Source: Nitrospirota bacterium (lineage in GTDB: Bacteria > Nitrospirota > Thermodesulfovibrionia > Thermodesulfovibrionales > Magnetobacteriaceae). Taken from it: a stretch of DNA of 5,777 bases. Positions 1 to 5,721 of this stretch are shown here, one piece after another; within the stretch, counting starts at the first letter, position 1, and the number at the start of each line of letters is the position of its first letter. The stretch covers positions 1 through 5,777 of the forward strand of contig JADGAE010000131.1 of assembly GCA_015232165.1 (NCBI GenBank). The letters run 5' to 3'. The position numbers were made by a program, and so were the translations under genes. The notes under the pieces are model-generated. The model was not told where the DNA came from. It did not search any database and worked only from the letters and a program-made list of their open reading frames with translations.

Positions 1-53
1 CGGGGCGGGTGCGACCCGCTGCGACAAGATTGCGGCTCGCCCCTCCCCTTGCA
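1..53 (+). repeat. GC-rich dispersed repeat, copy 1 (truncated by window start)
   Basis: The first 15 bases (CGGGGCGGGTGCGAC) are identical to 3299-3313. Positions 36-53 (CTCGCCCCTCCCCTTGCA) are identical to the last 18 bases of the window (5760-5777). The block CGGCTCGCCCC at 33-43 recurs at 3328-3338. GGGGCG (2-7) and CGCCCC (38-43) are complementary, so the copy can fold on itself. It lies in non-coding DNA upstream of the kinase gene and looks like a member of a dispersed, REP-like intergenic family. The function is unknown and no transposase is associated. The copy probably starts before the window, because the other copies begin with GTGGC. Confidence 0.75.
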
Positions 54-86
54 GGATGAGGGTCTGAGAAAGAAGGGGCGAGCCGC
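32..86. repeat. 13-bp perfect inverted repeat (large hairpin)
   Basis: GCGGCTCGCCCCT at 32-44 is the exact reverse complement of AGGGGCGAGCCGC at 74-86, with 29 bases between them. The right arm also contains a smaller palindrome, GGGGCG-AGC-CGCCCC (75-89), so alternative folds compete. The left arm overlaps the dispersed repeat copy at 1-53, so the right arm is effectively an inverted partial copy of the same module. Such a stable stem could act in transcript termination or mRNA protection, or could simply be the structure of the repeat. Confidence 0.75.
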
Positions 87-99
87 CCCGGGCTCAATT

Positions 100-125
100 G
101 GACAGAGTCCTTCTCCCTTTTTTTT
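100..125 (+). terminator. Weak terminator-like hairpin and T tract
   Basis: GGAC-AGA-GTCC (100-110) forms a short 4-bp stem. It is followed by TTCTCCC and then eight T residues (118-125). AGAAGG at 71-76 can also pair with CCTTCT at 109-114 to make a larger stem enclosing GC-rich sequence. This could end transcription arriving from an upstream gene outside the window. The distance between the short stem and the T tract is a weakness, so the call is tentative. Confidence 0.3.
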
Positions 126-166
126 CTCAAGGCATCCACTACTTTTTTATGCGCCCAAAATTAAGG

Positions 167-204
167 TAGGGATATAATATTTTTATAGGGATATAATATT
201 TTTA
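167..204 (+). repeat. Perfect tandem duplication of a 19-bp AT-rich unit
   Basis: TAGGGATATAATATTTTTA occurs at 167-185 and again, without a mismatch or gap, at 186-204. It ends 28 bp before the kinase start codon. Each unit carries a perfect TATAAT (173-178 and 192-197). The duplication is therefore in the promoter region of the signalling operon and may give two start sites or a repeated regulator site. Confidence 0.9.
173..197 (+). promoter_or_regulatory. Candidate duplicated -10 elements for the kinase operon
   Basis: Two perfect TATAAT hexamers, 19 bp apart, lie 55 and 36 bp upstream of the kinase ATG in a strongly AT-rich stretch. No convincing TTGACA-like -35 is seen 16-18 bp upstream of either one (the expected places read roughly TGCGCC and GGGATA). 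The promoter may therefore need an activator, or only one -10 may be used. The position is right for the operon; the assignment rests on the hexamers alone. Confidence 0.45.
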
Positions 205-232
205 ACTGTTTATGTCATAATACCGGGGCAAT

Positions 233-2182
233 ATGAGACAGGCGTCTGTAGCGATTTTGATAATAGGCGTATTTTATATATTAAGCGCCACCAACTACTT
301 GTTGTTTCACAGTTTTGCGGAACTGTTTAGCATTGTAATAGCCTTTGGGACATTTACGCTGGCATGGAATTCGCGTTCCTTTGCCGCAAATAACTATCTA
401 CTTTTTCTGGGGATTGCTTATTTGTTTGTGGCCTTCGCAGACACCCTGCATGCGCTTGCCTATAAGGGGATGGGTGTGATTAAGGGCTATAATGATAACA
501 ATCTACCCCCTCAGTTGTGGATTGTCGCAAGATACATGGAGAGCATTTCCCTGATGATTGCCCCAATGTTTTTCAAGAGAAAGCCTCATATTGGAGCCGT
601 CTTGGCCGGATTTGGATTGATATTGACCCTGTCGTTGTTGTCCATATTTTACTGGCGGATTTTCCCTGATTGCTTCATAGACGGCGTGGGGTTGACGAGG
701 TTCAAGGTGGTCAGTGAGTATGTAATATGCCTAATTTTGGTGGTTGCACTGGTTATGTTGCTGCGAAACAGGAAGGAACTCGAGGGGTATGTCCTGCGTA
801 TGCTGATACTTTCGATAGTGTTTACGATCTGTACCGAGATGACTTTCACGTTTTACGTGCACCTGTATGGGATATCCAATATCATTGGGCATTTCTTCAA
901 GATATTGTCCTTTTACTTTATATACCTTGCGCTGATACAAACCGGTCTTAAAAGCCCATACAGCCTGCTGTTCAGGGACCTCAAAAAGAGCGAGGCGGCA
1001 CTGCGAAAAAGCGAAGAACGCTATCGTAGCCTCTTTAACAAAAGTCCTGCAAAGATGCTGCTGATAGACCATGAGACCGACAGGGTGGTGGATGCCAATC
1101 CGATGGCCTGTTCCTTCTACGGTTACACCCTGGACGAGATGAGATCGCTTAAGCTGTCTGATATTAGTCTGGAGGAGCCAATTGATGTGATACTCCCAAA
1201 TGAGAGCGGGGTATACGACCTGCTTCACAGGCTTGCAAGCGGTGAGATTCGCAACGTGAGGGTCAAGTCAAGCCCTATAGACATTGATGACAGGCTTACC
1301 TTGTTTATGATCGTGGCCGATATAACAGGGCATGTGCATACCGAACAGGAGGTCATGAGAAAGCAGCAGGAGCTCCAACTGCTCAACCGGACCCTGGAGG
1401 ATAGGGTCCGGGATGAGATCGCCAGGAGACTGGAAGGGGAACAGATGCTGATACAACAATCAAAGCTGGCGGCGATGGGTGAGATGTTGAGCATGATAGC
1501 CCACCAGTGGAGACAACCCCTGTCCTCAATCACCACTATCAGTGGTGACATGCAGGTATCTCTCGTACTTGACACGTTTAGTAAGGACGAGCTTTATGAA
1601 TCCCTTAAAAAGATAAATTACCAGGCACAGTACCTCTCAAAGACAATCGACGACTTCAGACTGTTCTTCAGTCCAAGGAAAAAGAGGGAAAACATCTATC
1701 TTGGCGACATCATTGATCAGGCCCTGGCAATCATAAAAAACTCTCTGGATTACAACGCAATAAAAGTGCGGATTGACTGCTCCCTGGCCTCACAGATTCA
1801 TACCTACGCAAACGAGATCACACAGGTGCTGTTAAACGTGTTCAAAAATGCCCAGGATGCGCTTGTTGCACGGCGGATACAGGCCCCCGAAATCACCGTC
1901 GCGTGCAAGGACGACAACGGCTTTTTTGCGGTGCTGGATATACAGGACAACGCCGGTGGTATGCCGGAGGAGATTATCGACAAGGTGTTTGAACCCTATT
2001 TCACGACAAAGGATAACTCTACGGGGACGGGGCTTGGCCTGTACATGTCAAAGATGATTATAGAGAAACACTGCGGCGGGGAACTCTCCGTGAAAAACAC
2101 AGGGCAGGGGGCCTGCTTTACCATAAGATTACCATATAAGATTGAAGGAGGAGCGACAAATGATAGAGACACAGACACTTAA
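233..2182 (+). CDS. Membrane sensor histidine kinase, MASE3-PAS-HisKA-HATPase
   Basis: This 649-residue kinase is predicted to sit in the inner membrane and phosphorylate a partner regulator. Residues 1-240 are hydrophobic, with about seven or eight membrane segments, and carry MASE3-like signatures (FHSFAELFS near 25-33, the D70-LHALAYKGM run, LWIVARYMES near 95-104). A PAS domain follows (about 258-370), then a helical linker (about 370-405). The dimerisation region has the H-box AHQWRQPL with likely phospho-accepting H424. The ATPase domain is complete: N-box with N535 and N539, DNAGG at 572-576, FEPYFTTK at 586-593 and GTGLGL at 598-603. ATG 233 is the first in-frame start after a stop at 218-220; the ribosome site is poor (CCGGGGC, 223-229). 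The downstream regulator overlaps its 3' end, so the two are probably cognate. The signal is unknown. The kinase call is very secure; the MASE3 label is from pattern recognition. Confidence 0.95.
   Translation: MRQASVAILIIGVFYILSATNYLLFHSFAELFSIVIAFGTFTLAWNSRSFAANNYLLFLGIAYLFVAFADTLHALAYKGMGVIKGYNDNNLPPQLWIVARYMESISLMIAPMFFKRKPHIGAVLAGFGLILTLSLLSIFYWRIFPDCFIDGVGLTRFKVVSEYVICLILVVALVMLLRNRKELEGYVLRMLILSIVFTICTEMTFTFYVHLYGISNIIGHFFKILSFYFIYLALIQTGLKSPYSLLFRDLKKSEAALRKSEERYRSLFNKSPAKMLLIDHETDRVVDANPMACSFYGYTLDEMRSLKLSDISLEEPIDVILPNESGVYDLLHRLASGEIRNVRVKSSPIDIDDRLTLFMIVADITGHVHTEQEVMRKQQELQLLNRTLEDRVRDEIARRLEGEQMLIQQSKLAAMGEMLSMIAHQWRQPLSSITTISGDMQVSLVLDTFSKDELYESLKKINYQAQYLSKTIDDFRLFFSPRKKRENIYLGDIIDQALAIIKNSLDYNAIKVRIDCSLASQIHTYANEITQVLLNVFKNAQDALVARRIQAPEITVACKDDNGFFAVLDIQDNAGGMPEEIIDKVFEPYFTTKDNSTGTGLGLYMSKMIIEKHCGGELSVKNTGQGACFTIRLPYKIEGGATNDRDTDT
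2147..2151 (+). promoter_or_regulatory. Ribosome binding site that fixes the HD-GYP regulator start
   Basis: GGAGG (within AAGGAGGAG, 2145-2153) lies inside the kinase coding sequence, 8 bases before ATG 2160. This is ideal spacing and supports ATG 2160 over the in-frame TTG at 2142, which would place the site inside the gene. The arrangement implies translational coupling to the kinase. Confidence 0.85.
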
Positions 2183-3263
2183 GGATTTTGTGAGGCGTTC
2201 AAAGGCAATCAGGATACTTTACGTGGAAGACGACAGACAGATACGGGAGGATACCAGGAAATTTCTGTTGAGGTTTTTTGAGGCGGTTGAGTGTGCGGTC
2301 AATGGCCAGGAGGGACTTGACAAGTACAGACCTGGATTGTTTGACATCGTAATAAGCGACATACGTATGCCCCACGTCAACGGTATAGAAATGGTCAGGG
2401 GGATCAAGAAGCTCAATAAGCATCAGAAGATAATTGTCATCTCAGCCCATGATGAGGCCCATTATCTCATGGAGTTGATAAACATTGGCGTAAACAACTT
2501 TCTACTGAAACCGCTTGACGTACAGCAGTTGCTGGAGGTGTTGAGTGAGACGGTAGATTACCTGTGGTACTCGAAGCTGGAGCAGACCTACAAGAAGATG
2601 CTCGAGAACACGGTTGATAAGAAGACCGTTGAACTAAAAGAGACAAAACAGGCGATCAAGAACCTGACCGACGAGCTGCTACAGCGCCTGATCTCAGCGG
2701 CTGAACACAAGGACTCCGACACGGGTGAGCATATAGTGCGGATAGGTCTCTACTCAAGGAGATTGGCACAGGAGCTTGGTCTGTCGCAGGAGTTCATAGA
2801 TGCAATAGGTTTTGCAAGTCCCCTGCACGACATCGGCAAGATCGGTATCCCAGACAGCGTGCTGTTAAAGCAGGGAAGGCTCACGGAGGAGGAGTTTGAG
2901 GTAATGAAGACCCACTCGATGATAGGGGCCAGCATACTCTCGGGGTCATCCCACGGCAATATCCAAATGGCCGAATCCATAGCCCTCTGTCACCACGAAC
3001 GGTTGGATGGCTCGGGTTATCCTGCGGGGTTGAGGGGCGAGTCCATACCGCTTGAGGCAAGGATTGTTATCATCTGCGACCAGTATGACGCCCTGGTCAT
3101 GAAGCGTCCATATAAGCCCGCGTTTGAACACAAAAAGGCGGTTGAGATAATCACCAAAGGAGACGGCAGGACCATGCCCTCACACTTCGACCCCGACGTC
3201 CTTGCGGCCTTCAGCAAGACCGCTGCCGACTTTGACGCCATCTACAACGAAAACACGGAATAG
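2160..3263 (+). CDS. Response regulator with HD-GYP c-di-GMP phosphodiesterase domain
   Basis: This 367-residue cytoplasmic protein is predicted to hydrolyse cyclic di-GMP when phosphorylated. The N-terminal receiver domain (about 16-130) has the acidic pocket E23/D24/D25, phospho-acceptor D67 in SDIRMP, S95 and K117 in LLKPLD. A helical, probably coiled linker (about 134-175) leads to the HD-GYP domain (about 175-350). Its metal and catalytic motifs are intact: H191, the HD pair H223-D224 in HDIGKIGIP, H252, H278-H279 in HHE, the GYP loop DGSGYP (283-288) and D307. D187, four residues before H191, occupies the place where some tri-metal members have Glu. There is no GGDEF or EAL domain. The gene overlaps the kinase gene by 23 bp and is its likely phosphotransfer partner. 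An annotation starting at TTG 2142 would add six residues but is less likely. Activity on c-di-GMP is inferred from the family. Confidence 0.95.
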   Translation: MIETQTLKDFVRRSKAIRILYVEDDRQIREDTRKFLLRFFEAVECAVNGQEGLDKYRPGLFDIVISDIRMPHVNGIEMVRGIKKLNKHQKIIVISAHDEAHYLMELINIGVNNFLLKPLDVQQLLEVLSETVDYLWYSKLEQTYKKMLENTVDKKTVELKETKQAIKNLTDELLQRLISAAEHKDSDTGEHIVRIGLYSRRLAQELGLSQEFIDAIGFASPLHDIGKIGIPDSVLLKQGRLTEEEFEVMKTHSMIGASILSGSSHGNIQMAESIALCHHERLDGSGYPAGLRGESIPLEARIVIICDQYDALVMKRPYKPAFEHKKAVEIITKGDGRTMPSHFDPDVLAAFSKTAADFDAIYNENTE

Positions 3264-3293
3264 GAAAATATAGAAGAAAGAAAGGGGTGTTTT

Positions 3294-3338
3294 GTGGCCG
3301 GGGCGGGTGCGACAATTGATCCCGTGGCGGCTCGCCCC
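3294..3338 (+). repeat. GC-rich dispersed repeat, copy 2, forward arm
   Basis: GTGGCCGGGGCGGGTGCGAC (3294-3313) shares its last 15 bases with the window start and its first 12 with 5747-5758. A variable 14-base spacer follows, then CGGCTCGCCCC (3328-3338), identical to 33-43. GGGGCG (3300-3305) can pair with CGCCCC (3333-3338). The spacer length and sequence differ between copies 1 and 2, whereas the flanking blocks are conserved. That is the pattern expected of a structured repeat in which the paired arms matter. Confidence 0.8.
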
Positions 3339-3407
3339 CCGTTGCGGGAAAATCGTGCCCCACCCCCTCCGCTCGCATAGCGACGTTATCGCGCCCCCTC
3401 CTTGACC

Positions 3408-3469
3408 TCCCCTGCAAGGGGACCAGCCCCCCACTGAGCCGGGGGTCGCTGACCCCTTGACCCCATAAT
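3408..3469 (-). repeat. GC-rich dispersed repeat, copy 2, reverse arm
   Basis: Read on the minus strand this segment starts with ATTATGGGGTCAAGGGG (complement of 3453-3469). After 30 bases it reaches TCCCCTTGCA (complement of 3413-3422). The same two blocks, in the same order and 29 bases apart, occur on the plus strand at 5722-5738 and 5768-5777. The intervening sequence is different. This arm is therefore an inverted relative of the right-end copy and lies opposite the forward arm at 3294-3338, making a head-to-head compound element. Confidence 0.75.
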
Positions 3470-3487
3470 CTTACCCATGAAAGATTG

Positions 3488-3503
3488 ATGCACCCATGCA
3501 CCC
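3488..3503 (+). repeat. Tandem 8-bp repeat next to the gmd promoter
   Basis: ATGCACCC occurs twice in immediate succession (3488-3495 and 3496-3503), ending 7 bp before the -35 hexamer. Its place just upstream of a promoter would suit an activator or other regulator binding as two half sites, but 8 bp is short and chance cannot be excluded. Confidence 0.55.
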
Positions 3504-3510
3504 TGTGTAC

Positions 3511-3539
3511 TTGACATATCATCAGTGGATCGTTAAAAT
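3511..3539 (+). promoter_or_regulatory. Near-consensus sigma-70 promoter for gmd-fcl
   Basis: The -35 element TTGACA (3511-3516) is a perfect consensus. It is followed by exactly 17 bp and then TAAAAT (3534-3539), one mismatch from TATAAT. Transcription would begin near 3546, giving a leader of about 80 bases before the gmd start at 3628. This indicates that the GDP-fucose genes have their own, probably strong, housekeeping promoter rather than depending on the kinase operon. Confidence 0.8.
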
Positions 3540-3560
3540 AAAGACGTTGCTGAAGTTTGT

Positions 3561-3589
3561 AGATAGACAGACAGATAACAGATAAAAGA
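3561..3589 (+). repeat. Short GATA/GACA-type purine-rich repeats in the gmd leader
   Basis: The leader contains AGATAGACAGACAGATAACA followed by GATAAAAGA. It is a low-complexity run of ACAG and GATA units, free of strong secondary structure. It may simply keep the ribosome site accessible. It is too irregular to call a microsatellite with confidence. Confidence 0.5.
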
Positions 3590-3627
3590 ACGATGATATT
3601 TTAGTAGGCTCGGAAAACGGAAGGAGT

Positions 3628-4704
3628 ATGGTAAAAAGGGCACTGATCACAGGTATCACAGGACAGGATGGCAGCTACCTGGCGGAGTTCTTGTTGGACA
3701 AGGGTTACGAGGTGCACGGCTTTGTAAGACGCTCAAGTACCACAAACACAAGCCGCATAGACCACTTGATAGAAAATCCCAAGATAAACGACAGAAGACT
3801 GTATCTGCACCATGCCGATCTCAACGACGGTGGCTTGATAACAAAGTTGGTCAGAAAGATAGGGCCGTATGAGGTCTATAACCTTGCGGCTCAGAGTCAT
3901 GTACGGGTCAGCTTTGACATGCCCGAGTACACGGGAGATATAACAGGTCTTGGGACGGTGCGGGTCCTTGAGGCATTAAAAACCGTTGCCTTTGACGCCA
4001 GATTTTATCAGGCATCCTCCTCCGAGCTTTTCGGCAGGGCCGTTGAGGTTCCGCAGAAGGAGACGACGCCGTTTTATCCAATCTCACCCTATGCGTGTGC
4101 CAAGGCCTACGCGTTCTGGATAACGGTAAACTACAGGGAAGGCTACGGGCTATTTGCCTGTAATGGCATCTTGTTCAACCACGAGTCCCCCAGAAGGGGA
4201 GAAACTTTTGTAACACGCAAGATAACCAGGACCATGTCAAGGATAAAACTTGGCCTGGAGGACAAACTCTACCTTGGCAACATGGATGCCATAAGGGACT
4301 GGGGCTATGCCAAGGACTACGTGGAGGCCATGTGGATGATGCTGCAACACGATGAACCCGACGACTATTGTATCGCCACCGGTGAGACCCACTCCGTGCG
4401 CGAGTTCGTTGAGGTCACGGCAGAATGCCTGGGAATGAGACTCGCCTGGAACGGTGTGGGCATAAACGAACAGGGCATCGACAGAAACACCGGAAAGGTT
4501 ATAGTTGAAATTGACCCGCGCTACTTCAGGCCCGTCGATGTAGACCACCTCATAGGCGATGCCTCCAAGGCAAAGGCAAAAATAAACTGGCAACCAAAGG
4601 TCAAATTCAAGGAACTGGTGGAAATCATGACTCAGGCAGACTATGACAGGGAGGCCGGTCTGATCAAAAACACTGCGCATATAAATAACTCACCAGAGGG
4701 CTAA
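3628..4704 (+). CDS. gmd: GDP-mannose 4,6-dehydratase
   Basis: Gmd converts GDP-D-mannose to GDP-4-dehydro-6-deoxy-D-mannose in the cytoplasm, the first committed step to GDP-L-fucose and also the branch point to GDP-rhamnose and perosamine. The 358-residue protein is an extended short-chain dehydrogenase with the NADP-binding glycine motif GITGQDG (9-15) and family signatures [14 protein letters not shown] (34-47), NLAAQSHV (85-92) and [18 protein letters not shown] (184-201). The likely catalytic residues are present: S131 and E133 in SSSELFG, and Y155/K159 in [12 protein letters not shown]. Length and both ends match the family. ATG 3628 gives the usual [15 protein letters not shown] start. 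The ribosome site GGAAGGAG (3619-3626) is unusually close, with one base before the ATG. fcl follows after 30 bp and completes the pathway. No frameshift or missing motif is seen. Confidence 0.98.
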   Translation: MVKRALITGITGQDGSYLAEFLLDKGYEVHGFVRRSSTTNTSRIDHLIENPKINDRRLYLHHADLNDGGLITKLVRKIGPYEVYNLAAQSHVRVSFDMPEYTGDITGLGTVRVLEALKTVAFDARFYQASSSELFGRAVEVPQKETTPFYPISPYACAKAYAFWITVNYREGYGLFACNGILFNHESPRRGETFVTRKITRTMSRIKLGLEDKLYLGNMDAIRDWGYAKDYVEAMWMMLQHDEPDDYCIATGETHSVREFVEVTAECLGMRLAWNGVGINEQGIDRNTGKVIVEIDPRYFRPVDVDHLIGDASKAKAKINWQPKVKFKELVEIMTQADYDREAGLIKNTAHINNSPEG

Positions 4705-4734
4705 ATTTATTTCCAAGGGAGACTTAAACAGTTA

Positions 4735-5676
4735 ATGATCAACAAAGACTCAAAGATATATATTGCAGGTCATACCGGTTTGGTTGGTTCGGCGGTGGTG
4801 CGCAGATACATGCGGGATGGCTACAATAACCTCATACTAAAGACCAGGAGTGAGGTAGACCTGCTCAATCAGCAAATGGTACGGGACTTCTTTATGGCGG
4901 AGAGGCCGGAGTTTGTCGTCCTGTGTGCGGCCAAGGTCGGTGGTATCAAGCACAACATGACATTTTCGGCGGACTTTACCTATGAAAATCTACAGATACA
5001 AAACAACGTCATATGGCATGCACACCTCAGTGGGGCGAAGAAGCTGCTTTTTCTGGGCAGCGCCTGCATCTATCCACGCCTTTGCCCTCAACCAATCAGC
5101 GAGGACTACCTGATGGAGGGTAAGCTCGAACCCACAAACGAGGGCTACGCCATCGCCAAGATCGCAGGCATAAAGCTGTGTGAAAAGATATATGACCAGT
5201 ACCACAAGACATTCATCTCCTGCATGCCAACCAATACCTACGGTGAAAATGACAACTTCGACCCGGACTCCTCACACGTCATTTCGGCACTCATCAGAAA
5301 GATGCACGAGGCAAAGGTCAATAACCTACCGGAGATAACCCTATGGGGTTCGGGTTCCGCACAACGGGAGTTCATCTACGTTGACGACCTGGCCGACGCC
5401 ATATTTTGGATAATGCAAAACTATAACGAAAAACCCTTCCTAAACATCGGTACGGGTAGCGACCTGCCTATCAGGGAGTTGGCCCTGAAGATCAAGGAAA
5501 CCGTCGGTTACAAGGGAATCATCTCCTACGACTACACCATACCGGATGGCATGCCCAAGAGACTCATGGATGTAAGCAAACTAAACAAACTGGGCTGGCA
5601 TCACACCCTGTCACTCGATGAGGGGTTGAAGAAGATATATGATTTCTACCTCGCAAAGTACTGTTCTCAATCATAA
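4735..5676 (+). CDS. fcl: GDP-L-fucose synthase (GDP-4-keto-6-deoxymannose epimerase/reductase)
   Basis: Fcl carries out the 3,5-epimerisation and NADPH-dependent 4-reduction that turn the Gmd product into GDP-L-fucose, the donor for fucosylated surface glycans. The 313-residue protein has the glycine motif GHTGLVGSA (12-20). Aligned by eye with the E. coli enzyme the catalytic set is complete: S109 and C111 in GSACIYP, Y138/K142 in YAIAK, and H181 in SSHVISAL. PTNTYGENDNF (165-175) and REFIYVDDLA (211-220) are also typical. T14 lies where the E. coli enzyme has Arg (GHRG), while the second cofactor-binding Arg seems kept as R38. ATG 4735 gives the expected start; AAGGGAGA (4715-4722) is a rather distant ribosome site. 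The 30-bp gap to gmd, with no promoter seen, indicates one transcript. Also called wcaG. Confidence 0.97.
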   Translation: MINKDSKIYIAGHTGLVGSAVVRRYMRDGYNNLILKTRSEVDLLNQQMVRDFFMAERPEFVVLCAAKVGGIKHNMTFSADFTYENLQIQNNVIWHAHLSGAKKLLFLGSACIYPRLCPQPISEDYLMEGKLEPTNEGYAIAKIAGIKLCEKIYDQYHKTFISCMPTNTYGENDNFDPDSSHVISALIRKMHEAKVNNLPEITLWGSGSAQREFIYVDDLADAIFWIMQNYNEKPFLNIGTGSDLPIRELALKIKETVGYKGIISYDYTIPDGMPKRLMDVSKLNKLGWHHTLSLDEGLKKIYDFYLAKYCSQS

Positions 5677-5721
5677 TTAAGTACATGGACAAAAGTTTCT
5701 ATATAAAGTTTAGGATTGCAT

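Larger units (their letters stand above)
3264..3627. other. 364-bp intergenic region between signalling operon and gmd
   Basis: No gene is supported here. From the left it holds an A/G-rich spacer (3264-3293), a GC-rich block built from dispersed repeat modules in both orientations (3294-3470), an 8-bp tandem repeat (3488-3503), a strong promoter (3511-3539) and an A-rich leader running into the gmd start. Several small stems are visible in the GC-rich block: TCCCCT-GCA-AGGGGA (3408-3422), GGGGTC-GCT-GACCCC (3442-3456) and CGCT-N5-AGCG (3370-3382). None is followed by a T tract, so no canonical terminator for the signalling operon can be named, although the stems might still slow polymerase. 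Minus-strand open frames crossing the block are low-complexity and biased by the GC repeats. Confidence 0.8.

Noticed and set aside
98..103. TTGGAC as a -35 element for the kinase operon
   Set aside because: The expected -10 position 16-18 bp downstream falls in the T tract (about 120-127), and the TATAAT boxes are about 70 bp away.
731..1228. 165-codon minus-strand open frame inside the kinase gene
   Set aside because: It is entirely antisense to the strongly supported kinase coding sequence, has no recognisable domain and no sign of its own regulation.
2142..2159. Upstream TTG start for the HD-GYP regulator
   Set aside because: It would put the AAGGAGG ribosome site inside the coding region. 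ATG 2160 has an ideally spaced site and gives a normal receiver N terminus.
3264..3300. Rho-independent terminator after the HD-GYP gene
   Set aside because: The sequence after the stop is A/G-rich without a stem. The stems further on in the GC-rich block have no T tract.
3294..3470. CRISPR array or classical insertion sequence
   Set aside because: The repeats are not regularly spaced, there is no series of equal spacers, no transposase gene, and no clear target-site duplication.
3180..3522. Two overlapping minus-strand open frames (3180-3434 and 3211-3522)
   Set aside because: They cross the end of the HD-GYP gene and the GC-rich repeat modules. The predicted peptides are Gly/Arg/Pro-rich and low in complexity, with no recognisable domain, as expected from translating GC-rich palindromes.
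4237..4680. 147-codon minus-strand open frame inside gmd
   Set aside because: It is antisense to a conserved enzyme gene and its peptide matches nothing I recognise. It reflects codon bias of the opposite strand.
5693..5711. AAAGTTT direct repeats after fcl as a regulatory site
   Set aside because: The two 7-base copies lie in an AT-rich stretch where such repeats arise easily by chance, and no promoter elements are positioned around them.
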